Origin: an uncultured Pelagibacteraceae bacterium
GTDB lineage: Bacteria; Pseudomonadota; Alphaproteobacteria; Pelagibacterales; Pelagibacteraceae
Reading direction: 5' to 3'
NCBI GenBank assembly: GCA_902604065.1
Contig: CACKXF010000012.1
Coordinates: 1 to 38,601, forward strand
Length of the DNA: 38,601 nt
Shown: piece by piece, positions 10,631 to 20,847 of the stretch
Layout: each line of letters opens with the position of its first letter
Position numbering within the stretch: position 1 is the stretch's first letter
The notes under the pieces: generated by a model
Database searches by the model: none
What the model was told of the DNA's origin: nothing
What the model saw: the letters and a program-made list of their open reading frames with translations, nothing else
Made by a program: the position numbers and the translations under genes

Positions 10631-11959
10631 TTATTTACCTATACAGAAGTCCTTAAATATAGATCCAAGTATTTCCTCTACATCTACTTTACCAACTATA
10701 ACGCCTAAATGTCGTGTAGCCATTCGAAGATCCTCGGCAGCCAACTCTAGATGTTTACTTTGATCTTTTTTGAGAAATTTATCTATTTCCTTCAAACATT
10801 CATTTAATTTTATTCTATGCCTTTCTCTTGTAATTAAGATGTTGTTATTCAACGTATATTTCTTGCTTAATTTTTTTTTAATAAGATTTATAAGTTGATC
10901 AATATTTTTATTATTTCTCACTGATGCTAAAATAGTATCAGTATTAAATTTATGGTTTTCTTTAGATTGAACATCAGATTTATTTAATAAAACTATTGAA
11001 TCTTTATTAATCATAGACTTTATTTTATCGCTAATTTTTTTGTTTGTATTATCAACTACTACAATATTTAAGTCAGCTTCTTTAAATTTGTTTAACGCTA
11101 ATGATATTCCCTTTTTTTCAACGTCATTCTTTGCTTCTCTAATTCCAGCCGTATCAGCAAGTATGACTGGATAACCATCTAAGTTAAGGTATGTCTCAAT
11201 CACATCTCTAGTTGTTCCAGCTTCATCAGAGACTATTGCTGCATCTCTTTTTGATAGTAAATTTAATAACGAAGACTTTCCTACATTTGTTTCTCCAACA
11301 ATTGATATTCTAAATCCATCTCTAATTTTTTCACCTACTTTGTTGTCATCAATAATTTTACTTATATCACTATGTATTGATTTAATTGATTTATGAGCTT
11401 CTTTTAAAACATTTTCAGGAAGATCGTCCTCAGCAAAATCAATTTTAGCCTCAATGAAAGAAAGGGATTTTATCAATTTTGATCTTAAATCATCATAATA
11501 TTTGGAAGCATACCCATTAACTAAATTTACTGCTTGTTTTCTTTGTAATTCAGTTTCAGAATGTATTAAATCGCCTATACTTTCAGCTTTTAATAAGTCA
11601 ATTTTATTATTCTGAAAAGCAACTTTAGTAAACTCTCCCGGTTCAGCCATTCTACAATTTTTTTGACTAGATAATACTTTTAGAAAATAACTAATAATTG
11701 CGTTACTTCCATGAACATGAAATTCTGCTAAATCATCACCTGTAAAACTATTCGGTTTTGGAAACCATAATATTAAAGCCTCTGGATCAATAATAGCATC
11801 ATTGCTTGGATCAAAAAACTTACATAAGTTTATCTCATTTTCTTTGATTTTATTCTCTTTGGAAATCAGTTTGCAAATACTTAGAGTATCTGGTCCCGAC
11901 ATTCTAATAATAGCTATACCACATGGGCCTCTACCAGAAGATAGAGCAAAAATGTTCAT
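10631..11959 (-). CDS. mnmE: tRNA modification GTPase MnmE
   Basis: G1 GETNVGKSSLLN, DTAGIREA, C-terminal FCIGK. Confidence 0.98.
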   Translation of the reverse strand: MNIFALSSGRGPCGIAIIRMSGPDTLSICKLISKENKIKENEINLCKFFDPSNDAIIDPEALILWFPKPNSFTGDDLAEFHVHGSNAIISYFLKVLSSQKNCRMAEPGEFTKVAFQNNKIDLLKAESIGDLIHSETELQRKQAVNLVNGYASKYYDDLRSKLIKSLSFIEAKIDFAEDDLPENVLKEAHKSIKSIHSDISKIIDDNKVGEKIRDGFRISIVGETNVGKSSLLNLLSKRDAAIVSDEAGTTRDVIETYLNLDGYPVILADTAGIREAKNDVEKKGISLALNKFKEADLNIVVVDNTNKKISDKIKSMINKDSIVLLNKSDVQSKENHKFNTDTILASVRNNKNIDQLINLIKKKLSKKYTLNNNILITRERHRIKLNECLKEIDKFLKKDQSKHLELAAEDLRMATRHLGVIVGKVDVEEILGSIFKDFCIGK

Positions 11960-13089
11960 TAGTTTAAACCCAAGTTTGCAACTCTTTTAGTAATTTTTTT
12001 TAATAATTTTGATTTAGAAAAATTGTTAAGAATGTTCTCTTTTATTGGATCTAAATATTTATTGCTCTTAAAAAATTTTCTTGTTGTATCTATCCCTAAT
12101 CCCATTAATAAGTTTTCTGGTTTCCTACTATCTGATAAATCTTTTGGAATATTTGAATCTTTTATAGGCAAACCCAGTCTAAGATTATTAAAAATTAATT
12201 CATTCAATTTTTCAATATCTCTTAGAATTAAATTAAACCCTTGTCCCGCTAAAGGGTGAACTACGTGCAATCCATCTCCTAAAATTATTGTATTTTTTTT
12301 ATAATAGTTTCTTTTTAACGATAATTTTAAAGGATAGCTTTGAATATTTCCTAAAGATAATTTATTTGTTTTTAACAAATTTGAGAGTTTAGTTTTTAAA
12401 TAGTTTGCAATATTATTTTTATTTTTGATAAAATATTTATCTTCAACACTCCATACCACAGAAAATTTATTTTTATTATAAGGTAATATAGCAAGAGGCC
12501 CTTCTTTTAAAAAAAACTGCTGAGCTCCAATATCTTTAATCTGATGTTTAACAGAACAAGTTATGGAATGCTCCTTGTAATTTTTTTTAATTTCTCTGTT
12601 GCCATTTATCTTTTGATAGATTGGAGAATTTGATCCCAAACATAAAAGTAGTAAATCATAAGATTGTGAAGACTGATTAGTAAAAACTTTATTTTCCGCT
12701 AAATCGATTGATTTTATTGTTTTTTTTTGAACTTTAATTTTTGTTTTTTTCAATAATTTTATTAGATGTTCTTTGGTAAATTTGTTTTCAAAAAAGAACA
12801 TTAGGTTTTTATTTTCATCAAAATTTAAAAAATTTTTTGTTTGATTATTCTTTTCAAAAAAAAGATTAATCTTTTTTACGGGGTAAAATAATTTTAAATT
12901 TATATTTTTTATCGTAGATTTTAAAAATTCCATATTTTTCTCAGATATTGCTGTAACTCTTAAATCTTTGATTTTAGACACATTATTTTCAATTATTAAA
13001 TCAATATCTAATCCCTTTTCACTTAGAACAAGTGCTGTTATCAGACCAGTTAAACCGCCACCTACAATGCATATTTTATGTTTTTTCAT
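11959..13089 (-). CDS. UbiH/UbiF/COQ6-family FAD-dependent hydroxylase
   Basis: N-terminal CIVGGGLTGLITALVLSEKG and GDGLHVVHPLAGQGFNLILRD motifs. Confidence 0.85.
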   Translation of the reverse strand: MKKHKICIVGGGLTGLITALVLSEKGLDIDLIIENNVSKIKDLRVTAISEKNMEFLKSTIKNINLKLFYPVKKINLFFEKNNQTKNFLNFDENKNLMFFFENKFTKEHLIKLLKKTKIKVQKKTIKSIDLAENKVFTNQSSQSYDLLLLCLGSNSPIYQKINGNREIKKNYKEHSITCSVKHQIKDIGAQQFFLKEGPLAILPYNKNKFSVVWSVEDKYFIKNKNNIANYLKTKLSNLLKTNKLSLGNIQSYPLKLSLKRNYYKKNTIILGDGLHVVHPLAGQGFNLILRDIEKLNELIFNNLRLGLPIKDSNIPKDLSDSRKPENLLMGLGIDTTRKFFKSNKYLDPIKENILNNFSKSKLLKKITKRVANLGLN

Positions 13090-13122
13090 AATAATGATAA
13101 AAAGTAAGTATTACGATTCGAT

Positions 13123-15201
13123 ATGAATACAAACTTTTTAAATAGTTTAACAAATTTTTTAAAAAAGCGAACCTTTGAGTTGGCAGGTTTATTGCTTATT
13201 TCTCTTGGAATTGCTTTGACAATATCGTTTGCTACTTATTCGCCATCAGATCCATCACTAGTCTATGGGCAAAGTAGCTCAATCATAAAAAATTACTTCG
13301 GCATATATGGAAGTAGAATTTCAGATTTTTTGCTACAAAGTTTTGGTTTGATATCTTTTTTAATTTTAGCAAATTTAATTTCTTGGGGCTTTAAATTAGT
13401 CTTTGCTAAGGAGTTAAAAAATTTTATTTATAAATTACTTTTTCTTACAATTTATCTAATTTCCGGATGTACATTTTTACATATTACTTTTGATAATTCT
13501 TTTTGGCTTATAGACAACGGAAATTCAGGTTTCGTTGGGGAGTTAATATATAATTTTCTATACCAATATGTTCCTTTAATTGAAAATCAATATACAGGTT
13601 TTGTTCTTATTGTTTTTACAATTGTTTTTTTTATTCTAAGTGCAGGTATAAATTTTAAAAAATTTTTTAGCTTTTTATTAAGTATTTTTTCAAAAAAGAA
13701 GGTTGAGAGTTTAAATATAAATGATAATGAAATAATTGCTGATAAAGAAACTGTAGAAGAAAATAAAGAAAATCAACAAAGTTTTTTCTTTACTAAAGAA
13801 CAATCTAAAACAATTGAAAAATCAAATAAATTTCAACTTCCTTCAATAGATCTTTTAGAAAAGAATACATCAAAACTTTCTCCTCAAGAACTAAATAAAA
13901 ATAGACCTGACAGTCAGTTTATGGAAGGCATTTTACAAGATTTTGGAATAAGTGGGCAAATTAAGAAAATTAATAATGGCCCAGTTGTTAGCCTTTATGA
14001 ATTTGAACCAGCGGCTGGAGTAAAGGTTTCTAAAATAGTAAACCTTTCAGATGATTTAGCTAGAAATACTAGTTCCACATCAGCTAGAGTAGCTGTAATC
14101 CCGGGAAAGAACACTGTTGGAATAGAAATCCCTAATGAGAAAAGAGAAAGTGTTTCTTTAAGAGAAATAGTATCTAACGATAAATTTAGAAATAGAGATA
14201 TAAAGCTTCCAATAGCTTTGGGCAAAAGTATTTCAGGTTTACCTATAATTGGTGATTTAACCTCAATGCCTCACTTATTAATTGCCGGAACTACTGGATC
14301 AGGAAAATCTGTTTGTATAAACACAATTATCACATCTCTTTTATTCAAATTAAGTCCTGAATTATGTAAATTAATTTTAATTGATCCTAAAATGTTAGAA
14401 CTTTCTGCCTACGAGGGTATTCCTCACTTATTAACTCCAGTTATAACAGATGCAAAAAAAGCTACTTCTGCTCTTGGTTGGACTGTAAGAGAAATGAACA
14501 ACCGATATAAACTAATGTCAAAAGTCGGAGTTAGAAATATTGATGGATATAATGAAAAACACAAACTAAAGATGCCATATATCGTAGTTGTTGTAGATGA
14601 AATGTCTGACCTGATGTTAGTTGCAGGGAAAGAAATAGAAAATTATATTCAAAAATTATCTCAAATGGCTAGAGCGGCTGGAATTCATATAATTATGGCG
14701 ACTCAAAGACCTAGTGTAGATGTAATCACAGGGACCATCAAAGCAAATTTTCCAACTCGAGTATCTTTTCAGGTGAGCTCAAAAATAGATAGTAGAACCA
14801 TACTTGGAGAACAAGGTGCTGAACAATTACTAGGTAAGGGAGATATGCTTTTTATGTCATCTGCTAACAGAATTATAAGAATTCACGGTCCATACGTTTC
14901 TGAAAAGGAAATAGAAAAAATTAGTGGCGTTTTACGGGCACAAGGAGAGCCAAATTACATTGATGATATTACGACAATTTCTAGCCCTACTGATGATGCT
15001 AGCAATACCTCGATTGGGGACGGGGATGAGCTTTATAATGAGGCAATAAATATAGTAAAATCTGAAGGCAAAGCATCAACTAGTTTTTTACAAAGAAAAC
15101 TACAGATTGGCTATAACAGGGCTGCTAGAATTATTGATATGATGGAAGATAAAGGAGTAGTCAGTAAGGCCAATCATGTTGGAAAACGTGAAGTTCTTTA
15201 A
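13123..15201 (+). CDS. ftsK: DNA translocase FtsK
   Basis: N-terminal TM segments, GTTGSGKSVCINTIITSLL Walker A, C-terminal gamma domain. Confidence 0.97.
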   Translation: MNTNFLNSLTNFLKKRTFELAGLLLISLGIALTISFATYSPSDPSLVYGQSSSIIKNYFGIYGSRISDFLLQSFGLISFLILANLISWGFKLVFAKELKNFIYKLLFLTIYLISGCTFLHITFDNSFWLIDNGNSGFVGELIYNFLYQYVPLIENQYTGFVLIVFTIVFFILSAGINFKKFFSFLLSIFSKKKVESLNINDNEIIADKETVEENKENQQSFFFTKEQSKTIEKSNKFQLPSIDLLEKNTSKLSPQELNKNRPDSQFMEGILQDFGISGQIKKINNGPVVSLYEFEPAAGVKVSKIVNLSDDLARNTSSTSARVAVIPGKNTVGIEIPNEKRESVSLREIVSNDKFRNRDIKLPIALGKSISGLPIIGDLTSMPHLLIAGTTGSGKSVCINTIITSLLFKLSPELCKLILIDPKMLELSAYEGIPHLLTPVITDAKKATSALGWTVREMNNRYKLMSKVGVRNIDGYNEKHKLKMPYIVVVVDEMSDLMLVAGKEIENYIQKLSQMARAAGIHIIMATQRPSVDVITGTIKANFPTRVSFQVSSKIDSRTILGEQGAEQLLGKGDMLFMSSANRIIRIHGPYVSEKEIEKISGVLRAQGEPNYIDDITTISSPTDDASNTSIGDGDELYNEAINIVKSEGKASTSFLQRKLQIGYNRAARIIDMMEDKGVVSKANHVGKREVL

Positions 15202-15745
15202 AAAAATATTTTTCATTTCTGTTTTTATATTATTATCAGCAAATCTTGTTGCTAAGGAGAAAAATCTAATAATTACTCAATTAGAGAGCTTAAGTTCTTT
15301 AGAATTTAAGTTTGAACAATTAATTAATGAGAAAACTGAGACGGGTAATTGTCTTTTAAAATTTCCTGGAAAATTAAAATGTGATTATTACGGTGAAAAG
15401 GAGAAGGAGCTGGTTATAAATAATAAAAAATTAGCTATAACACAAAAAAGGTATAATAAAACCTATCATTACCCAATTTCAAAATCTCCATTTTTAAATA
15501 TTTTATATAAAGACAAACTTTTAGAAATTGTACAATCTGGGAAATTAGTAATTTCTGAACAATTTATTAAACTCATTTATCTTGGTGATAATAAAATTAC
15601 AGTCTTATTTGATAGAAAAACATTTGATTTAAAAGGTTGGCAAATCTTCGATCAGTATAACAATAAAATAGATTTTTCTTTAAGTATTATTGCTAAAAAT
15701 GGTGTCTTTGAAAAAGGAACTTTTAAAATTCCTGAAACTAATTAA
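15176..15745 (+). CDS. lolA: Outer membrane lipoprotein carrier LolA-like
   Basis: Signal peptide then LSSLEFKFEQLINEKTETGNCLLKFPGKLKCDYYG; downstream of ftsK. Confidence 0.8.
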   Translation: MLENVKFFKKIFFISVFILLSANLVAKEKNLIITQLESLSSLEFKFEQLINEKTETGNCLLKFPGKLKCDYYGEKEKELVINNKKLAITQKRYNKTYHYPISKSPFLNILYKDKLLEIVQSGKLVISEQFIKLIYLGDNKITVLFDRKTFDLKGWQIFDQYNNKIDFSLSIIAKNGVFEKGTFKIPETN

Positions 15746-16255
15746 TTAAGCTACAAAATCAATTTGTTCTTTTTTAAATACTTTAAAGCCTCTTGATAAA
15801 TAATTTGCTAAAGCAAACTTATGGTCTAATGAGCAAGTATGAACCCAAACTTTCTTAGCTTTATTATCATAAGATTGTTTAAGGACGTGGTTTAACAATA
15901 ATGATCCAAAACCCTTAGATCTAAATTCGCTTAGTATTCCCATATTAATTAACTCAAATTCTTTATTATCATGTTTTTCAATTTCATAATATCCAATTAA
16001 ATCATTGTTGATGTCTTTAAAAATCCAAGTCTCTAAGAGTGGATTAGAAGTATATTTTAACCATTGTTTATCTGTCCACACGAGTCTATCTCTCCAAAAA
16101 TGGTCTTTTCCAATTTGCCTATAGAAAAATTTATTAATCTCGTAATCTTTTTTATCGCTTTGTATAATTTTAAATGAGTTTTTATTGTAACTTTCTGGAA
16201 TACTTTCATTCTTCAAAAAATTATAATCTAAGAAATACCTTTGAACTTTCTTCAT
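15746..16255 (-). CDS. GNAT-family N-acetyltransferase
   Basis: GILSEFRSKGFGSLLLNHVLKQS; ORF called to 16339, but the internal ATG at 16255 avoids overlap with the HIT gene. Confidence 0.75.
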   Translation of the reverse strand: MKKVQRYFLDYNFLKNESIPESYNKNSFKIIQSDKKDYEINKFFYRQIGKDHFWRDRLVWTDKQWLKYTSNPLLETWIFKDINNDLIGYYEIEKHDNKEFELINMGILSEFRSKGFGSLLLNHVLKQSYDNKAKKVWVHTCSLDHKFALANYLSRGFKVFKKEQIDFVA

Positions 16256-16256
16256 T

Positions 16257-16613
16257 TTAGATAACCATCTTTCCAATTTTTTCTCCAGCAAATATATGAA
16301 AGTGCAAATGTGGGACTTCTTGACCACCATCTGAACCAATATTTGAAAGCACTCTATAGCCTTTGTCTGAAGCTCCTAATAAACCTGAAACAAGACTAAC
16401 TGCCTTATGAAACTCAGCAATTTCTTTATCGCTCGCTTTTTTGTTAAAATCATCTAAATCAATATATTCACCCTTAGGAATAACAAGTGCATGAATTTTT
16501 TTTTGAGGATTTATATCATGAAAAGACAAGACGTGATCATTTTCAAATATTTTTTTGCAGGGTATTTCACCTCTTAAAATTTTAGCAAAAATATTATTTT
16601 TGTCGTAAGGCAT
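16257..16613 (-). CDS. HIT-family (HinT-like) nucleotide-binding protein
   Basis: IFAKILRGEIPCKKIFEN, HALVIPK, histidine triad HLHFHIFAGEK. Confidence 0.95.
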   Translation of the reverse strand: MPYDKNNIFAKILRGEIPCKKIFENDHVLSFHDINPQKKIHALVIPKGEYIDLDDFNKKASDKEIAEFHKAVSLVSGLLGASDKGYRVLSNIGSDGGQEVPHLHFHIFAGEKIGKMVI

Positions 16614-16884
16614 TATTTTTTCTTTTTTCTAGTTCTTTCATAACATCTTCGATTTTAATATCATTAGCCTCTAAGTAAACTAAAAGATGATATATTACAT
16701 CAGCACTTTCGTGAGTTTTATTAGTGTTTTTTTCCACAGCTTCAATCAGCTCGGCTACCTCTTCTTTTACTTTAGAAACAGATAAATTTTTATTATTTAA
16801 AAGTTTATTAGTATAGGATTTGTCAGGAGATGAATTTTTTCGATCTCTAATTGTTATTATTAAATCTTCCAAATTTTTAAGCAT
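16594..16884 (-). CDS. hisE: Phosphoribosyl-ATP diphosphatase
   Basis: KVKEEVAELIEAVE, ESADVIYHLLVYLE; adjacent to hisF. Confidence 0.93.
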   Translation of the reverse strand: MLKNLEDLIITIRDRKNSSPDKSYTNKLLNNKNLSVSKVKEEVAELIEAVEKNTNKTHESADVIYHLLVYLEANDIKIEDVMKELEKRKNNALRQK

Positions 16885-16885
16885 A

Positions 16886-17644
16886 TTATAACCTTACTGG
16901 AATATTCTTTGATTTTAAATATTCTTTTGTATTTTTAATAGTGAATTCGCCATAATGAAAAATAGAAGCTGCAAGAACAGCACTAGCTCCTCCTTTTTTA
17001 ATAGCATCATATAAATGATCTAGAGTTCCGGCTCCTCCGGATGCAATAACTGGTATATTTACTGATTTAGTAATTATTTTCAAAAGTTCTAAATCGTAAC
17101 CGCTTTTAGTGCCATCTTTATCCATTGAAGTTAAAAGAATTTCACCAGCTCCATTGGCTTCTGCTTTTTTTGTGAATTCAGTGGCATCTATTCCTGTTTT
17201 TTCTCTTCCACCATGGGTAAATATTTCCCATTTTCCCTCTGAGACTTTCTTAGCATCCACAGCTACAACCATGCACTGGGTACCAAATTTCCTTGAAGCT
17301 TCTCTAACAAAATTAATATCTTTTACAGCTGCAGTGTTTATGGAAACCTTATCAGCACCCGCGAGTAATAAATTCCTTACATCATCAATCGTTCTAATTC
17401 CTCCGCCGACGGTTAAGGGTACGAAGCACTTTTCTGCAGTTTTGTTAACAACATCTATTATTGTATTTCTATTTTCATTGCTTGCGGTTATATCTAGAAA
17501 ACATATTTCGTCTGCACCCCCATTACTATAAATACTTGCTTGCTCAACTGGATCTCCAGCATCTTTTAAGTCTACAAAATTAATTCCTTTAACTACTCTT
17601 CCGTTTTTAACGTCTAAGCAAGGTATGATTCTATTTTTTAACAT
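16886..17644 (-). CDS. hisF: Imidazole glycerol phosphate synthase subunit HisF
   Basis: [26 protein letters not shown] barrel. Confidence 0.98.
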   Translation of the reverse strand: MLKNRIIPCLDVKNGRVVKGINFVDLKDAGDPVEQASIYSNGGADEICFLDITASNENRNTIIDVVNKTAEKCFVPLTVGGGIRTIDDVRNLLLAGADKVSINTAAVKDINFVREASRKFGTQCMVVAVDAKKVSEGKWEIFTHGGREKTGIDATEFTKKAEANGAGEILLTSMDKDGTKSGYDLELLKIITKSVNIPVIASGGAGTLDHLYDAIKKGGASAVLAASIFHYGEFTIKNTKEYLKSKNIPVRL

Positions 17645-17765
17645 TTTTCTTTTTTTTTGCTTTGCTAGGCAATAATCCTTTATTAACGGCTCTAGCTCTT
17701 TCTGAAAAACCTAGTTTTTCCCCATTACTAATTTTTCTTCTTATTGTAGAAAGCTTTGCTACCAT
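17631..17765 (-). CDS. Small basic protein of unknown function (44 aa), inside his operon
   Basis: Read manually: [44 protein letters not shown], filling the hisA-hisF gap and overlapping the hisF start by 14 nt in another frame. Confidence 0.5.
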   Translation of the reverse strand: MVAKLSTIRRKISNGEKLGFSERARAVNKGLLPSKAKKKKNVKK

Positions 17766-17772
17766 TTTAATA

Positions 17773-18492
17773 TTATATTTCTTTTGCTAATTCACTTAAT
17801 TTAATATCACCGTCGTAAATAGCTTTACCGATTATTATTCCTTCTATTTTTTTATTCCTCAGTTCTTTAGCTTTTTGTATATCACTAATTGAAGATACTC
17901 CTCCAGAAATAACTAGTGGACATTTTGATTTGTTGGCCAGTTTAATTGTTTCTTCCAGATTAGGTCCTATTTTTGTTCCATCTCTATTAATATCTGTAAA
18001 AATAAGTCTACTTATACCAAGGTCATTTATTTCATTTAAAAAGTCTAAAGTTTTGATATTCAAATTTTCTTTCCAGCCTGAAACAGAAAGTTTGCCATCT
18101 TTTGCGTCTAATCCTAAAGCAATTTTATCCTTAAATTTTGTACAAGCTTCCTTTAAAAAATCTTTATTTTTAATTGCTGCGCTACCTAAAATTACTTTTT
18201 CTACCCCCACATCAATATAATGTTTAATACTATCTATATTTCTTACACCACCACCTACTTCAACATTTAAAGCGTGTTTACTTATAATTTCTTGAACAAT
18301 ATCTAAGTTGACTGTCTTACCAGTTAATGCGCCATCTAAATCAACAACATGTAAATTTTTAAAACCATGGGCTTTATATTTCCCTGCTTGTTCGACTGGG
18401 GACATATCATATTCAGTTTTATTATCGAAATCACCTTTAACTAATCTCACACACTTTTTATCTTTTATATCGATAGCAGGAAATATTTTCAT
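17773..18492 (-). CDS. hisA: ProFAR isomerase HisA
   Basis: MKIFPAIDIKDKKCVRLVKGDF, VVDLDGA. Confidence 0.98.
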   Translation of the reverse strand: MKIFPAIDIKDKKCVRLVKGDFDNKTEYDMSPVEQAGKYKAHGFKNLHVVDLDGALTGKTVNLDIVQEIISKHALNVEVGGGVRNIDSIKHYIDVGVEKVILGSAAIKNKDFLKEACTKFKDKIALGLDAKDGKLSVSGWKENLNIKTLDFLNEINDLGISRLIFTDINRDGTKIGPNLEETIKLANKSKCPLVISGGVSSISDIQKAKELRNKKIEGIIIGKAIYDGDIKLSELAKEI

Positions 18493-19352
18493 TTTTTAAT
18501 CTCTTTACTTATATCTTGAACTTCTCTGTTAATATTACGCCAGCCTTTTTTAAAACATTCTCTTCTCGCTTTATAAATATAATCCCATTCCATTGTGTCT
18601 AATTCTTTTTTTGTAATATTTGTTGGCTCTTCTAATATTTCTTTCTTAAAAATGTTTCTATCATAAGCAATAAGGCAAAATGTTGTCAAAATTGATGATC
18701 CAAAATAATAATTTACTCCCCTGCAAAGTTTATCTTGTCCTACATAAACAAAGGTTTTTTTATTAATAGTAAAAGTGATCTTATAAATTTGAGCTCTTTT
18801 AATTATGTCAGTTAACTTGCCAGTTTGGCCACTAGCATACTTGTCTAGTCCAGGATTTATTTTTTGTAAAAAAATATTTGGCTCAAATTGTTGTCTTAAT
18901 AATTCTTTTGATTTTTTTGATTTCTCTCTTTCTGAGGGACTAAGTACATTAATGGATAATCCACCTCGCTCTATATCAACTATAAAATTAGTTTCTCCAT
19001 CAACAACAACTTTTTCTACTATAATTGTATCTCCTTCTTTAGGTTTTCTAGCACCATAACATTCTGCTAACTTGTAAAGTCTAGTTTGTTTACTAACTCT
19101 TGCGAACTCAAACCTCACTTTGTAAATATCACCCGTAATTTTATCTATATGATTTACAAAAACCCAGTTTTTTTTTCCTGGCCTACCAGGTTCTCTATTA
19201 TAAAATTCAGTTGGATTTTTATCTGTTCCAATAAATGGACTGACTTTTTCACCATTAACTGTTATTTTTTTTGGAATGTTAAGGTATTTGTCATGGGTGC
19301 CCCCTTCACCAATGTCAGTCTTTGATAAGATCTTTCTCCATGAATTAATCAT
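18489..19352 (-). CDS. Predicted restriction endonuclease: N-terminal EcoRII-N/B3-like domain + C-terminal GIY-YIG nuclease
   Basis: N-term ILSKTDIGEGGTHDKYLNIPKKI resembles the EcoRII effector-domain start (LSANDTGATGGHQVGLYIP from memory). C-term QIYKITFTINKKTFVYVGQD...R211...YYFGSS...IFKKEILEE...ELDTMEWDYI matches the GIY-YIG pattern (QIY / VYVG, Arg, catalytic Glu). Directly follows two cytosine MTase genes. Confidence 0.7.
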   Translation of the reverse strand: MINSWRKILSKTDIGEGGTHDKYLNIPKKITVNGEKVSPFIGTDKNPTEFYNREPGRPGKKNWVFVNHIDKITGDIYKVRFEFARVSKQTRLYKLAECYGARKPKEGDTIIVEKVVVDGETNFIVDIERGGLSINVLSPSEREKSKKSKELLRQQFEPNIFLQKINPGLDKYASGQTGKLTDIIKRAQIYKITFTINKKTFVYVGQDKLCRGVNYYFGSSILTTFCLIAYDRNIFKKEILEEPTNITKKELDTMEWDYIYKARRECFKKGWRNINREVQDISKEIKK

Positions 19353-19356
19353 TAAT

Positions 19357-20847
19357 TTAATTTAAATATTTTTTAATCACTTTTGCAATATGTTTAGCCA
19401 TTACTGGAGGAACTGCATTTCCTATTTGCATATATGTTTTTAAATAGGGTCCTAAAAAAAAATAATCATCTGGAAAAGATTGAATTCTAGCAGCCTCCCT
19501 CGGTGTAATAGTTCTTACTTGAGTTGGATGAATATGTGACAGACAATCCATTCTTAAATGTGCTGTAATTGTTCTAGATGGCTTGTTTTCATTAAGTCTA
19601 AAATATTTATCTTTAAAAATATGGTTTCTATGTTTGTAGGGAAAAACGTGTTGTATTTTTTTACTTGTACCATCTTCACCCTGACCTAATTTTGAGAATA
19701 TTTCATAATTTACATTACTTGCATACCTAGCTTTGTGGTTAAATATAAAATCGATTTTTCTATTTTGATTTATTAACTTTAAGTAAGAGTTTTCATCTCC
19801 TTTAAAAGAATTTATTGCAATTTTTTTTCCAGTTTTATCATCATCCACCTCAGTGATATTTTTAACGCGTGGTGATATAAGTGGTTTTATATATTTAAGT
19901 GCATCTTTCAAAATATGTTTTTTAACCAATTTATTGTTATTTTTAATATCTTTAAAAATACGTTCTACAGATATTTTTTTTGTTTTTGCAAAATCCTCTC
20001 TTATTCCAATAAAGAAAAGTCTGGGTCTTTTTTGAGCTACACCAAACTGATCTGATACTAAAAGATCATAATCAGAAATATAAGAGATTTTTTTTAAATC
20101 TTGTTTTACTTGCTCTGCATAAGGGTACATTCCTTTAACATTTTCCATCACTACTATTTTGGGATTAATCTTTTTTACTGCCTGGATAAAATATTTATAT
20201 AATTTATTTCTTGGATCATTAATGATTCTCTGCTGATTTACATTGCTAAAACCTTGGCAAGGCGGGCCGCCTACCACAACATCAACTTTTTTATTAATTA
20301 AATACTTTTTAAGATTTGGTATAATTTTTTTTATATCATCAAGAATAATTTTACTTGGTAGTATTTCTGGATGATTAAATTTATAGGTTTCTATACATTC
20401 CTCGTCATTATCGTTAGCTAAAACAATTTTAAAATTTTCTTGTATAAACCCGTAACTTAAACCACCTGCACCACAAAAAAAATCTACAACGTTATGTTTT
20501 CTCTGGTATTGTTTTTTTTTCCTTTTTTGTGGCTCTATCTTTTCTAGATAATTTCCAATTTTTCTTTTATTTAAAATATTAAAATTTACAGCACATATAA
20601 AATTTTCGAAAAGATTTGGGTCAAGAACTTCTCTTAATAATTTTTTATCTCTACTATTACATGAGTTAAAAATATTTAATTCTTTAAGTCTCAAAGAAGT
20701 TTTTTTATCAATTGTAGCCTTATTTTTATCAATTTTTATATTAAGATTATTAGAAATTAATTTTAAATATTTTATATATATATTTACTTTTTCAATAAAA
20801 AATTTTTTTTTTTTGGTACCTTTAATGTTTTTAATTAATTCAAACAC
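19357..20847 (-). CDS. C5-cytosine DNA methyltransferase (M2) with ~119-aa N-terminal extension
   Basis: VVDFFCGAGGLSYGF (motif I), GGPPCQGFSNVN (IV), MENVKG (VI), AQKRPRLFFIG (VIII), QIGNAVPPVMA (X). Confidence 0.96.
   Translation of the reverse strand: MFELIKNIKGTKKKKFFIEKVNIYIKYLKLISNNLNIKIDKNKATIDKKTSLRLKELNIFNSCNSRDKKLLREVLDPNLFENFICAVNFNILNKRKIGNYLEKIEPQKRKKKQYQRKHNVVDFFCGAGGLSYGFIQENFKIVLANDNDEECIETYKFNHPEILPSKIILDDIKKIIPNLKKYLINKKVDVVVGGPPCQGFSNVNQQRIINDPRNKLYKYFIQAVKKINPKIVVMENVKGMYPYAEQVKQDLKKISYISDYDLLVSDQFGVAQKRPRLFFIGIREDFAKTKKISVERIFKDIKNNNKLVKKHILKDALKYIKPLISPRVKNITEVDDDKTGKKIAINSFKGDENSYLKLINQNRKIDFIFNHKARYASNVNYEIFSKLGQGEDGTSKKIQHVFPYKHRNHIFKDKYFRLNENKPSRTITAHLRMDCLSHIHPTQVRTITPREAARIQSFPDDYFFLGPYLKTYMQIGNAVPPVMAKHIAKVIKKYLN

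Noticed and set aside
17109-17531. 140-aa plus-strand ORF opposite hisF
   Set aside because: Antisense to conserved hisF; Ser/Pro/Thr-rich shadow translation typical of spurious ORFs.
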